Below are positions 21,680-33,730 of a stretch of 64,000 nt of DNA, in pieces. The DNA comes from Zopfochytrium polystomum. Taxonomy: Eukaryota > Chytridiomycota > Chytridiomycetes > Chytridiales > Chytridiaceae. Made by a program: the position numbers and the translations under genes. The notes beneath the pieces were generated by a model. The model saw only the letters and a program-made list of their open reading frames with translations. It was not told where the DNA came from and did no database searches. Numbering within the stretch: the stretch's first letter is position 1; each line of letters opens with the position of its first letter. The stretch covers positions 62,001 through 126,000 of the forward strand of contig JAIVFJ010000061.1 of NCBI GenBank assembly GCA_025765615.1, in the 5' to 3' direction.

Positions 21680-23919
21680 ATGCTTGTTGCCACCGCCACC
21701 ACCACAGCTCGCCCTCTCCTCGCCGCCGCCGCCGCCGCCGCGCGCCCACGCGCTTTCTCGGCCGCCGCGGCTGGAGCTAACCCCAGTTGAGTCAGTCAGT
21801 CACGCCTTCTCCCGCTGCAACCCACCCACCCCCTTTCGGAACAAAGAAGCGTAGAGGCAACAAGAAGAGAAAGAAGGAGAAGAAAGGAAACGCGAGACGA
21901 GAAGGCTGGCTGGGGACGAGGACACGGGACGAACGCGATGAAGCGGAGGTTGGGCCGTATGGACGCGGAGGATGGATGCAAGATTGGAGTGGAGCTGGAT
22001 GGAGAGAGAGAGAGAGAGAGAGGATGGACGAGCGGGTGGCGATGCGAAACCTCCCGTTGCCTGTACCCTTTTGTATTTCGCATTTCTGACCTGATGTCCG
22101 CCCACGCGCTCTCCGTGGACCCTCTCCCCGTGGTTTCTGTTCTTCCGCCCGCCCCCCCACCTTTCCTCAGAATCAGGCGGAGGAAACACTTGGCTGTACG
22201 GGGCTGTCGGCCTCGTCGTCGCCGGAGGAGGTCAGTGCCGGGCCTCCACACCACTCTCCCCCCGCGTTCGTTGTTGTTGGCAATCGTTGTTTGACATGGC
22301 CATGCACACCCCTTTTCCAACGCTGCCAACGCCCCAACGCCCAACACACACGCGTCTCGATCTCCCCAGCGTACTACGCGTGGGACAAGTCCGCCGCAAA
22401 GGCCAAGGAGAATGGGCTCGCCATCAAGTACCAGGTCAACCCGAGCCCGGCGCTGAAGGGCGACGACAAGTGGGTCTCGTTCAAGCTCGAAGACACGACG
22501 GACATCTCGCCCAACACGAAGAAGTTCAAGTAATTTTGGGCGGGGGGCTGCCATTTTCAAGTTCCTTTTCCTTCTTGCCGTTCCGGTCATCGCTGATAGT
22601 CCCGATTGCTAGGTTTGTCCTTCCCGACGACACAACACACCTCGGCCTCTCGACCGCGTCCATGGTCCTGGCAAAGTTCACCGGACCGGACGGGAAGCCC
22701 GTGATCCGTCCTTACACCCCGGTGGAGGAACCCGACAAGTACACGGGCAACTTTGACCTTATCGTCAAGAAGTACCCCAGTATGACCTGTTTCTTTTTGT
22801 TTTTGTTTTCTTTGGGATCGTCGAGGGGAAAGGGTGGCACACTGACCGGGAGCTTATCAAACGCGCAGACGGACCAATGTCGACTCACATCCACGAGCTG
22901 AAGAAGGGTGACACCTTGGAGCTGCAAGGTCGGTGAAACTTTTTTGGGGGGGAAACGCGCGTCTTCCCCAGGTTTTTTGATTTCATGCATGTGGGGGGGG
23001 AAACAACAGGCCCGATTCCAAAGTACCCGTACGTTCCAAACAAGGACGGCCACATTGGCATGGTTGCCGGTGGCACTGGCATCACCCCTATGCTTCAAGT
23101 CATCCGGAAAATCTTTTCTAACCCAAGCGACAAAACCAAGGTTTGTTGTTTAGTTTCCCTTCCCACGGGCAGTGTTGGTTCGCCCCCTTTTGTTATAGCT
23201 CCCAGTCATTTAAATCGAATGCATCCCTCTTCCAGGTCACTTTGGTCTTTGCGAACGTTACCGAGCAGGACATTCTCTTGAAGGAGTACTTTGACGGCTT
23301 GGCGAAGAAGCACCCGGAACAATTCTCCGTCGTTTACACTCTGGACAAGTGAGTTTTGCCAGGGACTTGACCTTTCCAAAGCTCATCCTCGTAACGTCTC
23401 GTTTCCTTCAATCTTTAGGCCGCCCGCGGGTTGGACTGGGTACACTGGCTTTGTGAACGAGACCATCGTGAAGAATCACCTTCCAAAGCCAGGACAGGGC
23501 AAGGTTGGGCGGCTGATTTACAGTTGCTACAGTTCCATTTTTTTTTTCTGTTTAACGGTCGTCCACCCCCTAACCCCCAGGTGTTTGTCTGCGGCCCAAA
23601 CCCAATGCTTGCGAGCCGTAAGTAGAAAGTCATTTTTTCCCCTGGCCTCCACGCAAACTGATCGCCGTCGGAACAAATATTTCCCTCTCCTCATTTTCTT
23701 GTGCCATAGTTGCCGGCATGAAGGCGCCAGACTTCTCGCAGGGCGAGCTTTCAGGGCTTTTCAAGAAGCTCGGGTCAGTAGATTTTTTTTTTTTGTTTTT
23801 TTTTAAGCTGTTATTGTTTCGCTTCCTATTTTTATTCTTTGGCTTGCGTGACGGGACACTTGCTGACAATAATCGTTTGGGACACCAGCTACACGAGCAA
23901 CGACGTGTACAAGTTCTGA
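21680..23919 (+). CDS. NADH-cytochrome b5 reductase, mitochondrial (CYB5R/Mcr1 type)
   Basis: Eleven exons sum exactly to 337 residues: 21680-21785, 22171-22230, 22370-22529, 22613-22779, 22869-22928, 23010-23140, 23236-23348, 23419-23503, 23581-23617, 23710-23773, 23889-23919. The N-terminus is an Ala/Arg-rich presequence ([19 protein letters not shown]) followed by one membrane segment ([14 protein letters not shown]), the arrangement of Mcr1-type outer-membrane/intermembrane-space enzymes. The catalytic part has the FAD-binding RPYTPV, the flavin block [16 protein letters not shown], the NADH-binding motif [12 protein letters not shown] and the nicotinamide-side VFVCGPNPM. It ends in KF. 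The enzyme passes electrons from NADH through FAD to cytochrome b5 or other acceptors. All key motifs are present, so it is probably functional. Confidence 0.93.
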
Positions 23920-24309
23920 TGGATGGGATGATGGGACGGACGTGTTGAGGTGGGATTGGAAGTGGTTGATGTGGGGTGAGCGAGCGCTTGAACCACTTCT
24001 AGTGGACTCGTGCACCGGACTGGCCTGGACGCGAAAGGGGGGAAGGCTTTATGTAATAACAAAACTACACGTTTCTTGTCATTCACTTTGGGCGAACCGC
24101 CGAAGCGTCCTTTTGCAAGAGATGTATCGATTCACAGCCCCGCAGGCTTGATTCCCGTGCACGCAGTGTTAAATATTGGAAACGAACGCCCACTTTTTCC
24201 GTCTTGCGCTCAGCGCTTGCTGCGGTTTCTTTTCTTCCTGTTTTTAGTGTGGTGCACGTAGCCAAATATGACCAGTGGCTCCACCTGGCTGAGTGGCCCC
24301 GCTTCCAAG

Positions 24310-24340
<31 letters not shown>

Positions 24341-24414
24341 TGGCCGTTACAATATCCTCCAAGACTCGCGCGCAGGAAAGACGCGCCAATTTTACTTGCA
24401 ATCTACTCCCATTT
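23920..24414. other. Convergent 3' ends, poly(A) tract
   Basis: Spacer between the tail-to-tail CYB5R and MePCE genes. It contains an A tract at about 24310-24337. No gene seen. Confidence 0.6.
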
Positions 24415-25905
24415 TCACTTTACAAACGCCAACATCTCCCTCTTGAACCCTCCTCCTCCGCCTCCTCCAGCCACCACCCCCGGCGTTTGCCCGAGCCGCC
24501 GCACGGACCGAAAGCCGACCTTTGCGACGAGGAAATCGGCAAAGTCCTCGGGCCGCATCTCCATCTTGACCTGCGGCGGCGGCGCGGCGCCCCCAGCCGC
24601 CGCCGCCGCCGCCGCCGCCGCCTTCTTCCTCGCGCGGGCGTACCCGTCGCCCCCTCCTCCCCACGGCTGCGGCTCCAGCAAGAGCACGCCGTCCCTCCTG
24701 AGCGCGGCGTGGCATTTCCTGAAAAACAGCGCGAGCCCGGCGTCGCCTGCGTGGACGTGGACCCACTTTGTGACGCTGAGGGCCAGCACGGCGTCGAAGC
24801 GGTCGGCGTCGCGCACGGGGGCGGGCGCCGTGACAAAGTCAGCGCAGCGGAAGGCCACGTTGTGCGGGAAGGGCCGCGGGGTTCTTCGGTTGTCGTCGTG
24901 GTCGTCGTCGTCGTCCTCGCCGTCCCACACGGCCGGGAGGGAGCCCAACGCGGCGGGGGCCGACAGCGGAAAGTACTCCAAGTCGCCCCCCTCGCCTCCG
25001 CCGCCGTCGGTACAGGTACCCCTTGGGTGCTTGAGGCTAGCGCGGACGCCCGCGTGGGCCCTCGCGCGGCGGACCATTTCGGGGTCAATGTCGAGGCCGA
25101 GGACGAAGCGCGGGGCGCAGAGGGCGGCGAGGGCGACGGCGACGACGCCGGCGTTGCAGCCGACGTCGAGGACGCGCTTGTCGCGGAACCAGAGCGGGTC
25201 GAGGAGCGCGAGGCGCGGGTCGAGGCGGCCGGCGGCGAGCAGGGGCGACGGGATCGAAGAAGGCGCCGTTGCCGCTGTCGCGCCGGACGACGCGTCGAGG
25301 AGGAGGGCTTGTTGCCGCCGGCCGTGGTAGGCGGGGTAATTTCCATAGGGCGCTGCGGGTTGTTTTGGGTGTCGAGGTTGTTGTTGTTGTTGTTGGTGTT
25401 GGGTCGTCGTCGGGTGCTGCGCGGGGGGACCTGCGGTGGTGGTGTTCGACGCGGCGGGCTCGGGCTCGTCATGCAGTCTGCGGCGGCGCTTGGTCGAGTC
25501 TGGATCTGGATCGCTCGCCTCGTCGCTGGGTCGCTTCGTCGGAGGTGCGGCACCATTGGCCGGGCGGGTAGCGGTGGAGGGCGTCGAAGCGGGCGACGGG
25601 GTTTGCGGCGTTGAAGCCACCGCGTGGGCGGCGGCGGAGGCGGACACGGTCCTCGCGGGGATTGTCCCCGTCGCCTTTCCGGCTGCGCCGGCGGCGGAGG
25701 CTGCTGCAGCAGCCTTCTTTTTCAAAGCGGCGGCGCGTGGAACAAAGTGCGGGGTGGGAAGGGCGGGCCTCGCCACCTGCTTCTGCTGCTGCTGTGCAGG
25801 TTTCACGGTCGCGGAACTGTCGGCGGCCTGTCTGACGCCGGCGTCGGCGTCGGCGTCAGGTTTTGGTGCGCTGCCAACAGCATCGGGTGCCGTTTCTTTG
25901 CGCAT
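24415..25905 (-). CDS. 7SK/snRNA methylphosphate capping enzyme-type methyltransferase (MePCE/Bin3)
   Basis: A single exon of 496 residues from the ATG at 25905. The frame also contains an ATG at 26055, but the stretch between is AT-rich and looks like 5' leader. The first half is low-complexity (Ala/Pro/Gln-rich) with a basic KRRRR segment that may be a nuclear signal. The second half is a class I SAM methyltransferase of the Bin3 family: YGNYPAYHGRR; LWFRDKRVLDVGCNAGVV (motif I); LGLDIDPEMVRRAR (acidic loop); ALSVTKWVHVHAGDAGL; then LLLEPQPWGGG. The C-terminal block continues to RPEDFADFLVAKVGF. In animals the enzyme caps 7SK RNA, in fission yeast it binds telomerase or U6 RNA. The substrate here is unknown. 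It is divergent from the hydrolase gene, sharing about 330 bp. Confidence 0.92.
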   Translation of the reverse strand: MRKETAPDAVGSAPKPDADADAGVRQAADSSATVKPAQQQQKQVARPALPTPHFVPRAAALKKKAAAAASAAGAAGKATGTIPARTVSASAAAHAVASTPQTPSPASTPSTATRPANGAAPPTKRPSDEASDPDPDSTKRRRRLHDEPEPAASNTTTAGPPAQHPTTTQHQQQQQQPRHPKQPAAPYGNYPAYHGRRQQALLLDASSGATAATAPSSIPSPLLAAGRLDPRLALLDPLWFRDKRVLDVGCNAGVVAVALAALCAPRFVLGLDIDPEMVRRARAHAGVRASLKHPRGTCTDGGGGEGGDLEYFPLSAPAALGSLPAVWDGEDDDDDHDDNRRTPRPFPHNVAFRCADFVTAPAPVRDADRFDAVLALSVTKWVHVHAGDAGLALFFRKCHAALRRDGVLLLEPQPWGGGGDGYARARKKAAAAAAAAAGGAAPPPQVKMEMRPEDFADFLVAKVGFRSVRRLGQTPGVVAGGGGGGGFKREMLAFVK

Positions 25906-26237
25906 TTTTTTTGACAAGTTCAAAAGTGTGTGCCACGGTTTTTGTCGAATATGAAATATTGTGGAATCGCCTTCAGAATTTTTTTCAAAACCGTCGTTTT
26001 TGTTTTTGAATAAATACACTAATGTTTCTTGTTGTTTGGCCTGTTGATCCGTCATCGATTGGGTGGTCACTCTCAATCTTTCTTAAAAATAGTCGGAAAA
26101 AAGGCAAAACCCGACACCAAAAAGCAAAGCAAAGCAAAAAAAAAAAAAAAAAACAACAAAAAAACAAACAAACAAACAAACAAACCAAAATCGCTCGCTC
26201 GCTCTCCACAGGTGATCGTAGCAACAATCGTGTTATC
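25906..26237. promoter_or_regulatory. Probable bidirectional promoter (MePCE / SERHL-type gene)
   Basis: About 330 bp between two divergent start codons. It is AT-rich with an A tract at about 26138-26153 and (AAAC)n repeats. No TATA box stands out. The role is inferred from gene orientation only. Confidence 0.45.
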
Positions 26238-26874
26238 ATGACGACAACTACGACGACGACGTCGCCCGAGGACTCCGCCGCCGCCGCCGCCGCCGCCCGT
26301 CCGCCCTCCTCGCCCGCTCCTCCCACAACGGCAGCAGCGGAAGCTGCTCCCACCACCGCATCCGCAGCTGCTGCATCCTTCCCCGCCTGCGCCCCCGCCA
26401 CCCCCGCGGCCCACACCGCCGTCACTAGCACCGACGTCGTCTACACGCTCTCGAACGGCATCCGCATTGCCGCAAAGACTTGGGGCGCCGTGCCAGAACC
26501 GCCCGCCAGCGACAGTAACAACAGCGACAAGAGCGGCAGCAGCGGCGGCAGCGACTACCGGCGCCGCCCTGTCTACGTCGCCGTCCACGGCTGGGTGCGT
26601 TTGGTTTGGGTTTTGTGAGGGTCACCGTCAACGCTTATGTTTTGACAAAAACAAGCGCAGCTCGACAACGCAAACACGTGGGACCTCGTCGCGCCGGCGC
26701 TCGTAGCCGAGCTGGACGCGTACGTCGTCTGCGTCGATCTCGCGTACGTCAGTCCTTCCTTTCTTATTGACCGCCCCGCACCACCCCACAAATCAAAAAA
26801 AGCGACCATCTAATCTCCCCCCCGAAATTCTTCACTCTTGTTTCCCTTTCTCCAATCCCTTCCCCGATGGAAAA

Positions 26875-26907
<33 letters not shown>

Positions 26908-27996
26908 CTCAGCGGCCACGGTCGCTCGGACCCCCTCCCGCCCATGGCCTCGTACAGCCCGTGGGACCACGCGTCGACGCTGCTGGACCTGCTCGACACG
27001 CACCTGCCCGCGCTCACGACGCCGACGGTGCGGCTGCTGGGCCACAGCATGGGCGGCCACGTGTGCTTCCTGTTCGCCGGCGCGTTCCCGGCGCGCGTCG
27101 AGGAGCTGGTGGTGTGCGAGAGCCTCGGGTACGTGAACCGCATCGCGGACGACGCGCAGGCGATGGCCGCGTTCTTGCGGAAGCGGCGCGAGTACGACGC
27201 CGCGATCGCAGCAGCGTCGGCCGCGGCCTCCGCCGGATCACGCGATGCGGTGCCGGTGCCGCCAAAGCCAAAGGTCGAGGTGGTCGACGGCGGCCGCCGC
27301 GTCGCCGTCAACGGCAAGACGGCGTACCGGTCGGTGGCGGAGGCCGCGCGGTCGCGGCGGCACGGGGTGACGCGGGTGAGCGAGCGCGCGGCGCTGCGGC
27401 TGTGCGAGCGCGGGCTGGAGCGGGTCTCGGGCGGCGAGGTTGCGGCGGCGCTGCGGGCGGTGGCAGCGACGGCTTCGAGCGGCGACGGCGACGGCGTCGG
27501 CGACGGCGTCGGCGAGGCGGTGCCGGAGGAGGAGGGGGAGGAGGAGGAGGAGGCGGCGGCGGCGGCGGTGTACACGTGGACGACCGACAAGCGGCTGATG
27601 CTGCGGCACTTTGCGCGGTGGGATCACGGCGCCGTGGTCGCCATGATGCGCGCGGTGACGGCGCGCGTGCTGGTCGTGCTGGGTACCGAGTCGGTGCTGT
27701 TCGGGGCGGCGCGCGCGTTGGTCGACGCGTGCGTCGGAGGCGGCGGCGGGGAAGGCGAGGGCGGCCTCGTCCACGACGCCGGCGATAAATCGGCGCAGTC
27801 GGCGGTGGAGCAGACGCTCGTGGAGCGGCTCCAAGCTTTGCAGCGCGGGCGCGGGCCGGCGGCGGCGGGCGAGTTCCGGGTGGGGTGGGTCGAAGGGGGC
27901 AGCCACCACGCGCACCTGGAGGAGGAGACCGCGCCCGAGTTTGTGCGTCAGGTGCTCGCGTTTACGCGGTCTTCTCGGGTTGTTGTGGAGGCGTAG
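26238..27996 (+). CDS. Alpha/beta hydrolase, serine hydrolase-like (SERHL) type
   Basis: Three exons (26238-26594, 26661-26743, 26913-27996) give 507 residues. After an Ala/Thr/Pro-rich leader, the hydrolase core reads VYVAVHGW-LDNANTWDLVAPAL (oxyanion region), VCVDLAGHGRSDPLP, and LLGHSMGGHVCFLFAGAFP with the nucleophile Ser in GHSMGG. A long charged insertion with a Glu run separates this from the C-terminal VTARVLVVLGTESVL (acid region) and VEGGSHHAHLEEE with the likely catalytic His. The HGWLDN and WDH blocks match SERHL rather than other hydrolases; the substrate is unknown. Intron 2 is odd: its acceptor is preceded by an A tract of about 28 nt instead of pyrimidines. Confidence 0.85.
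26877..26906. repeat. Poly(A) tract beside a 3' splice site
   Basis: A homopolymer in the sense strand of intron 2 of the hydrolase gene, ending 6 nt before the acceptor AG. Confidence 0.85.
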
Positions 27997-28159
27997 AAGG
28001 GGGGTTTGGACTTGACGCCAATAAAGTGAATCAAACGCTCACAGACACACACAGCAAACATGCACAAGCGATCAGTTAAGAGCAACGACGCGATCAAACG
28101 GCTTGTTCTCCGATAATCATCTTTATTTTTTTTTTTATTTTTATTTTTTTTGCATCCTT

Positions 28160-28838
28160 TTATTTACTCATTAAGGACCGCGACAAAAGATCACTGTACG
28201 TCGCCGTGAGTCGCTGGAACTCGCGTTTTGTTCCTGGTGGGTGGGATGCGTGTGTTGTTGACGTTAGAGGTAAAAGGGTTTGGGGAAGGTGGGGGTTGGG
28301 GTTATGTAGGTGAGTGAGTTAGAGAAAGAGTGTCTGCTTGTGTGTCCGTGCGAGTCCGCCTCCTCACCGATGATCCCGACCATTTCTTTCAAAAGCTCCC
28401 TGTAGTCCAGGCCCTGTTTGGAACGACAGAAGTGGGGGGAATGAGTGAGTGAGTGGTCATTAAGAAACCGCGCTAAACAGTTACTCACCTCGAGCCGCGG
28501 GTTCTCAGCCGATGACCCGTCCCTACCGAGACAAAATTTTTCCTTGTAAGCCAACCAAAATGCCCCACCCTTCCCCACTCCCGCCTCTCCCCCCCCCCTC
28601 TCACCTGAAAAGTGCCGTCCCAACCTCGTCGCAGAGGTCCTTGACCTTGCCGACGGCGCCTTCGTCGACAAGCTTCTGCACGTATACCATCAACCAGTCT
28701 CGGTAGTCGTCTCTCGCTCCGAGGGCCGATGCGGTCGCCACCGCTCGCTGGAAAAAAAGGGGGTGGTGTGGCGGGAAGTCGTAGGAAGAGTTAAAAAAAA
28801 CAAAAAGGGAAACATTGTCCTCCGCGACAACAAGCAAC

Positions 28839-28871
<33 letters not shown>

Positions 28872-31800
28872 GTATTCAAACCTCCATGTAATCCACCAAG
28901 TCCGCATGGCGCCCGGCAATCGTCGGCGGCGGCAGCGGCAGCGGCTTCTTTCTCGTCGAATCCACCCCGGTGCCACCACCTCCGCCACCTCCACCACCAC
29001 CACCACCACCAGCCCGCTGCTGCCACGGCGCCTCGCCCATCGCGACGACCATGCCTTCAAAGTCGGTGACCTCGATCCAGGCGCTCAGGGCCGCGTCGTA
29101 CGTGAAGCTGCCGCGGTGCGAGGTCCTGACGAGCGGGGCGCCGGCGGAGGTCAGGGACGCGTGCAGGAGGAGGCCCGAGGCTGTTTTGGCGGTAGCGGCG
29201 GCGGATGAGGAAGAGGAGGACGAGGAGGACGAGGCGGCCGACGCGGCGGCGGCGGGGTCGGCGGCGGCGGAGGCCGTCCGGTCGGCTCGGGCGCCCGGGT
29301 CGGTCAGGAGTGTGGGGAGGGTGGACGCGTCGGAGAGTGTGCTGCGGCGTTCGGCTACGTTCCTGGGAGGAGGCACAACCGGCGAAACCGGTGGGGGGAA
29401 GGAGGGTGTGGGCGCATTTGAGCGGGCGAAAGTTTCTCGTGGTGGAATTAGGGGGCGAAGGGGACGGTACCAGATTCGGACGTCGCAAGTTGCCGTTATC
29501 ACCATAAGAAAGTCTTTCCGGGCGTCTATCGTGGAGATGATGGAGGGCAACGCAATCGCTGGGAGCAATCTAGTTCCGAAACAAGGGAGTGCGCATTTCA
29601 AAAGTCAGACTCTGGTGATCCGCCGCGCAAAGGAAGGAACAGAGAGGTGGAAACACAAAAACCTTCTGCCGCTCAGGGAGAAAACGTGCAAGCTCGTGTC
29701 GACGCAAGCCACGGCAAGAAACGTCGCCGTTCCCTTGGCGTGAACCACGGCGCTTTGCAAAGAAATGGCAAACTGCAGGTCCTGGCCTTTCAAACCGACG
29801 ACGCGTGATTTTCCCGATCCTGCGAGACGAATGAGCGGGGGAAAAAATAAGATAATATAGGTAGAATTAGCACACATTATAAAGTGCTCGGGGCAGATAC
29901 CGTTTTTCAGGTCTGAGTTCCGCACTTCTACTTTCAGCTCGTCTGCAAGTACGATCAGCAGCTTCTCCGGCACCTTTGGCACGCCCAGAAGCTTTGGAGT
30001 GGCCGAGGCGGCGACGATGGTTGGCAGAATAAACTCTTGCGGTGCTGACTATTTTTTTTTTGGGGGGGGGGGGGAAATGGAGAGTTGGTTTGGATTTTTT
30101 TCTATCAGGGGGAGGGAGGGGGAAGGTGGGGGGAAGAAAAATCGGTGGGGTCCTCACCAGCTCTGTCCGCGCCTTCTTCGAAACGTCCTGAGGAAACGTT
30201 TCTCCGGCTCGCTTCTTTCCGTCGAGGTTTCCCGTTGCCGCTGGAATCGCAAAAGGCGCCGGAGGAAGTCGGTCTGGCGGGGCAGCCGCTTTCGGGGGAG
30301 GAGTGGATGGGGCCTCTCCCGTCAGGCTGGCAAGTGGGCTTATGAGTCAGGCGGAACCACCAGAGCAAATCGATGCAAGCCATACGGCGCGCGGCTAACA
30401 CACCTTCTTATAAAGACAGGCTGTATCCGCTTCTTCCCGTCCGCCCTCCGCGTCTCCAGCTGGCTCGGCGACCTTAACAGCCCAGGAAACTGCGATGGCG
30501 GGGCCAGTCCGGCCGGCAGCGGAGTGTTGGGCGGCTGCAGGCTAGCCGCTGACGTGGACGTTCTCCGCGCAGCGCCTTCTTGCTCAAATGTCAGCTGCTG
30601 GTCGCTTTCTACCACGGGCACTTTTTTGAGCTTGTAGCCGTACCGCTCCATTTTCTGGACCTTAAAGATAGTTAATGGCGAACCAAACGGTGAGAAACAG
30701 GGGGAAAAAGTATGCAGGTCGCCTCCCGGGTCAACCTACCCGGTCCTTGGAAGGCAACGGCCGTCCAAACTCTTTCCTGTCAAACATCATCGCAGCAACA
30801 GTTCCGTCATACGAACAAGCAAATAAAGTGAACCCATCGGAAGACCTACAGTCGATCGCGAGGAAACTGAGTCAGGGGAAGCACACACGATACACAAAAT
30901 AGTATGGGCGAGAAATACCAAGATAAATCCAAGACGCTGTGTGAGAACAGATTCTGTGCGCTCGCAGCACTGTAGGGTCGCGCCGTCCACCAAACCGACA
31001 CCCCGCGGTCCTGGCCGCCAATGGCGCAGACCGAGGACGTGGACTTGGACTCTGGCTTGTCGTCTTTGAGCTGAATCTCAAAGGTGATCGGGCTGAATGA
31101 CTGGTGGTGGGAAAAGAAAAGAGTTTCGCAAGCACTTTCTCAGCATAATTCCCTTTACATTCGCCAGTTTGCCCCCCACTTACGGCGACTTCTATCGGTG
31201 CCTGGTGGCCGACAAGCGAAACCTCCGACGACCAGTCGTCCCTATTGATGATGGGGGCCACAGGGATATTTCCGTTCTCGCCGTTCGCGGTGGCGATGCA
31301 GCTTCCGTCTGGAGACCAGCTGCACGAGTGCGGCCGAAAAATGCGAAACAGGATCAGGGTTTCGCCCAAAGAGGAAAGACGCGTTTGTTGGTAAGGAAAC
31401 GGAAAAGGAAAGAGAAAGCCCACCTCAACCTCCGAAAAAACGTCGTCGACGCCGCGCTGCTGTACGGCTCGCGGATGTCGTGCTCTACCACCCAGTCGGA
31501 CACGCGCCACACCTTGACGGACTTGTCGTCCGACTTTCCTACGGCTGTCAGCAAAAAGACGATTTTGCAACGCACAAAACCCACGCACGCACACACACGC
31601 GTGCTCGCACACACACGGCTGCAAAACCCCAAAGACACGCGTTGGCATTACCTGCGTGGCCAAAAACTTTCCGACAGGGTCCCACGTGATTCCCTTGACG
31701 AAGCCGTCGTGCGCCTCCAGCTTTCGAATCTTTTCTGTGTGCGCGAGGAAGGAGAAATGCCCAGTTTGGTGAGACCCAACTCCTCTGTCATAAAAGACTG

Positions 31801-32911
31801 CGCTCAGGCCCAAAAAACGAAGGGGTGGGAAACAAAACGAGTGGTCGCCATTATAAACACCAGGACGGTCACATACCGAATGACCCGACGGCATCCCAAA
31901 TGATGACGTGGCGATCGAGGCCGCACGACGCGAGCAAGGTGTCGTCGGGCGACCAGGCAAGGTGCGCGACGTCTGACTCGTGGCCAAAGAGGACCTTGAT
32001 GGCGCGCCACGTCTCGTGGTTGACGGTGCCGGTTTCGCCAAACGGGGTCGCGGCCGCGGCGGATCTGAGTAGGAAAGAGCGAGAACGGGGCGAAAATCAA
32101 TGGGAAAGGAGGTTTTTTCGCGGCCAGGAACGCGCATGGCGAAGATTTGCCAAGCCCCAACGTTTCATGGATGAAGGGGGTTGCAAGGGCCCCACTCACC
32201 TGTCCTGACTCCAAATGACAATCTTATTGTCGTCGGACCCCGACGCGAGGAGCCTGCCGTCGGCGCAGCTCCACCGGACGCACAGGACGGCGCCTAACCC
32301 GCAACGAACCAAGCGAAAAAAAAGAAAAAAAAAAAAAAAAAAAGAGATTTGTGAGAAAGCAAACCCCCCTGAAGCAACAACCAACAACAATTTACCGGTG
32401 TGCAGCACGAGCGTCGACAGCAGCTTGGGCACCGTCGCGTCGGACTCAGCGTCCTCGTCGAGGATGGGCAGGGTGTTCCAGAGCTTGATTTTGCCGTCTG
32501 GTTCCTCATTTCGCCGCGGTGAGGGGGTTCGTTTTTTCGTGAGAGTTGGGGCTAATTGTGAGTGGCTGCGTAGCAAGTCCCTCCTCCCCATGGCATCGAA
32601 AACGCACAAAGGAGAACCAGAGGGGGAAAAAAGCTCTCACAAAACAAAGAAGAAAAAAAAACGGATTAGATTAGCTCACCCTGCCCGCCCGTCGCCAAGC
32701 GACCGAACGCCGGCGGCGGCGGCGCGTCGGGCGCTCCCGCTGCCGCTGCTGCTGCAGTCGCGGCTGCAGCCGCTGCAGCCGCCGGCGATCCAGGACGCGG
32801 CGAAGCAGCGAGGTCGACAGTGGCGGGGGTGGGCTGGACGTGGATCGAGTAGATCGGCTGGCGCTTGCCCTTCTCGTCAATGTGCGAGACCCAGTCGGGG
32901 CACAGGATGAA
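28160..32911 (-). CDS. HIRA: Histone H3.3 chaperone HIRA (Hir1/Hir2-type), multi-exon
   Basis: About 15 or more exons on the minus strand. The first recognised one (32911-32680) begins after an acceptor and contains PDWVSHIDEKGKRQPIYSIH, equal to the HIRA N-terminus (TWVNHNGKPIFSVDIH). A short 5' exon with the start codon lies upstream and was not found. WD40 blades follow: RLATGGQ-DGKIKLW, CVRWSCADGRLLASGSDDNKIVIW, VAHLAWSPDDTLLASCGLD, FVKGITWDPVGKFLATQ, SCSWSPDGSCIATANG. After a spacer the C-terminal Hir domain includes LDYRELLKEMVGIIG and, in the last exon (28219-28160), FQRLTATYSDLL, as in HIRA (RELLKELLPVIG ... FQRLFTECQEQL). HIRA deposits H3.3 independently of replication. Introns hold a G tract (about 32991-33017, upstream) and A/T tracts. 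Confidence 0.85.
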
Positions 32912-33730
32912 CTGTTGCGTGTGTTTGTGTGTGTGTTTGTGGTTTCGATGCGAACACAGCAGAGGTTGAAGAAGAAGAAGATGGGGCGCCGGGGGGGGGG
33001 GGGGGGGGGGGGGGGGGTTAGATGGATATCGTTTTTGGCGCTGTGGAGCCGGTCGAATCGCGCGCGCGAGTTGTGCGTGGTGTGTGGGGCAGATCGCGCG
33101 GCCGTCGTCGTCGTCGTCATCGACTGACAAGGCACCAGCGGGGCTCCCTCCGCCTCACCATTCGGTGTCCGCGCCCCGCGAAACAAATGCGCTTGGTGGC
33201 ACCCTCTCACCCTCTCGTGCCTAAACAAGGAGAAAAAAAAACAAAAACGTGCAGGAATACTCACTCGCACGCAGTCAAAGCAACTGGGGGGGTTTCATCA
33301 ATCATTCGACAAAAACTGCAGCGAGACACGGGGGAAAAAGCAAAGAAAAAGAAAAGAAAAACAAAAAAAAGACGAAGCAATAACTCAGGAGAGAGAGCGA
33401 GAAGAGACTTTCCGACTGAAAACTGTTCCAAGCCAACGAATAATATCAGCGAAGAGAGGGTTTGGGAGTGATCAAAGGAGGCGGAGGCAAAAAAAAAAAA
33501 AAAAAAAGACAACGAAAACTACCGCAACTACATTCGAATCTGCAAACAACAACATATGAAGCATGTCTCTGGGTGTGTGAGGCAGAGTTTTTCTGACAGT
33601 GGCTTTGGGTAGCGAGTGGCTATGCAACAAGTAAGAAAAAAAGAAGAACAAGGCATGGGAGAGAGAGCGGCGCAACGGAAACAGAAAAAAAAGCCAGAGG
33701 AGAAATACCCAAAAACAATGCGCATGTCGT
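32912..33730. other. HIRA 5' region and TOM1-like 3' flank
   Basis: Should contain the missing first exon of HIRA and its promoter. It holds a G tract at 32991-33017 and A tracts at about 33489-33507. I could not choose a start codon. Confidence 0.5.
32991..33017. repeat. Poly(G) tract
   Basis: An almost pure G run of about 27 nt, probably in the first HIRA intron; in the transcript it is a C run. Confidence 0.85.

Noticed and set aside
24268..25614. Plus-strand open frames of up to 448 codons across the MePCE gene
   Set aside because: The minus strand has all methyltransferase motifs; the plus frames are antisense and begin in a poly(A) tract.
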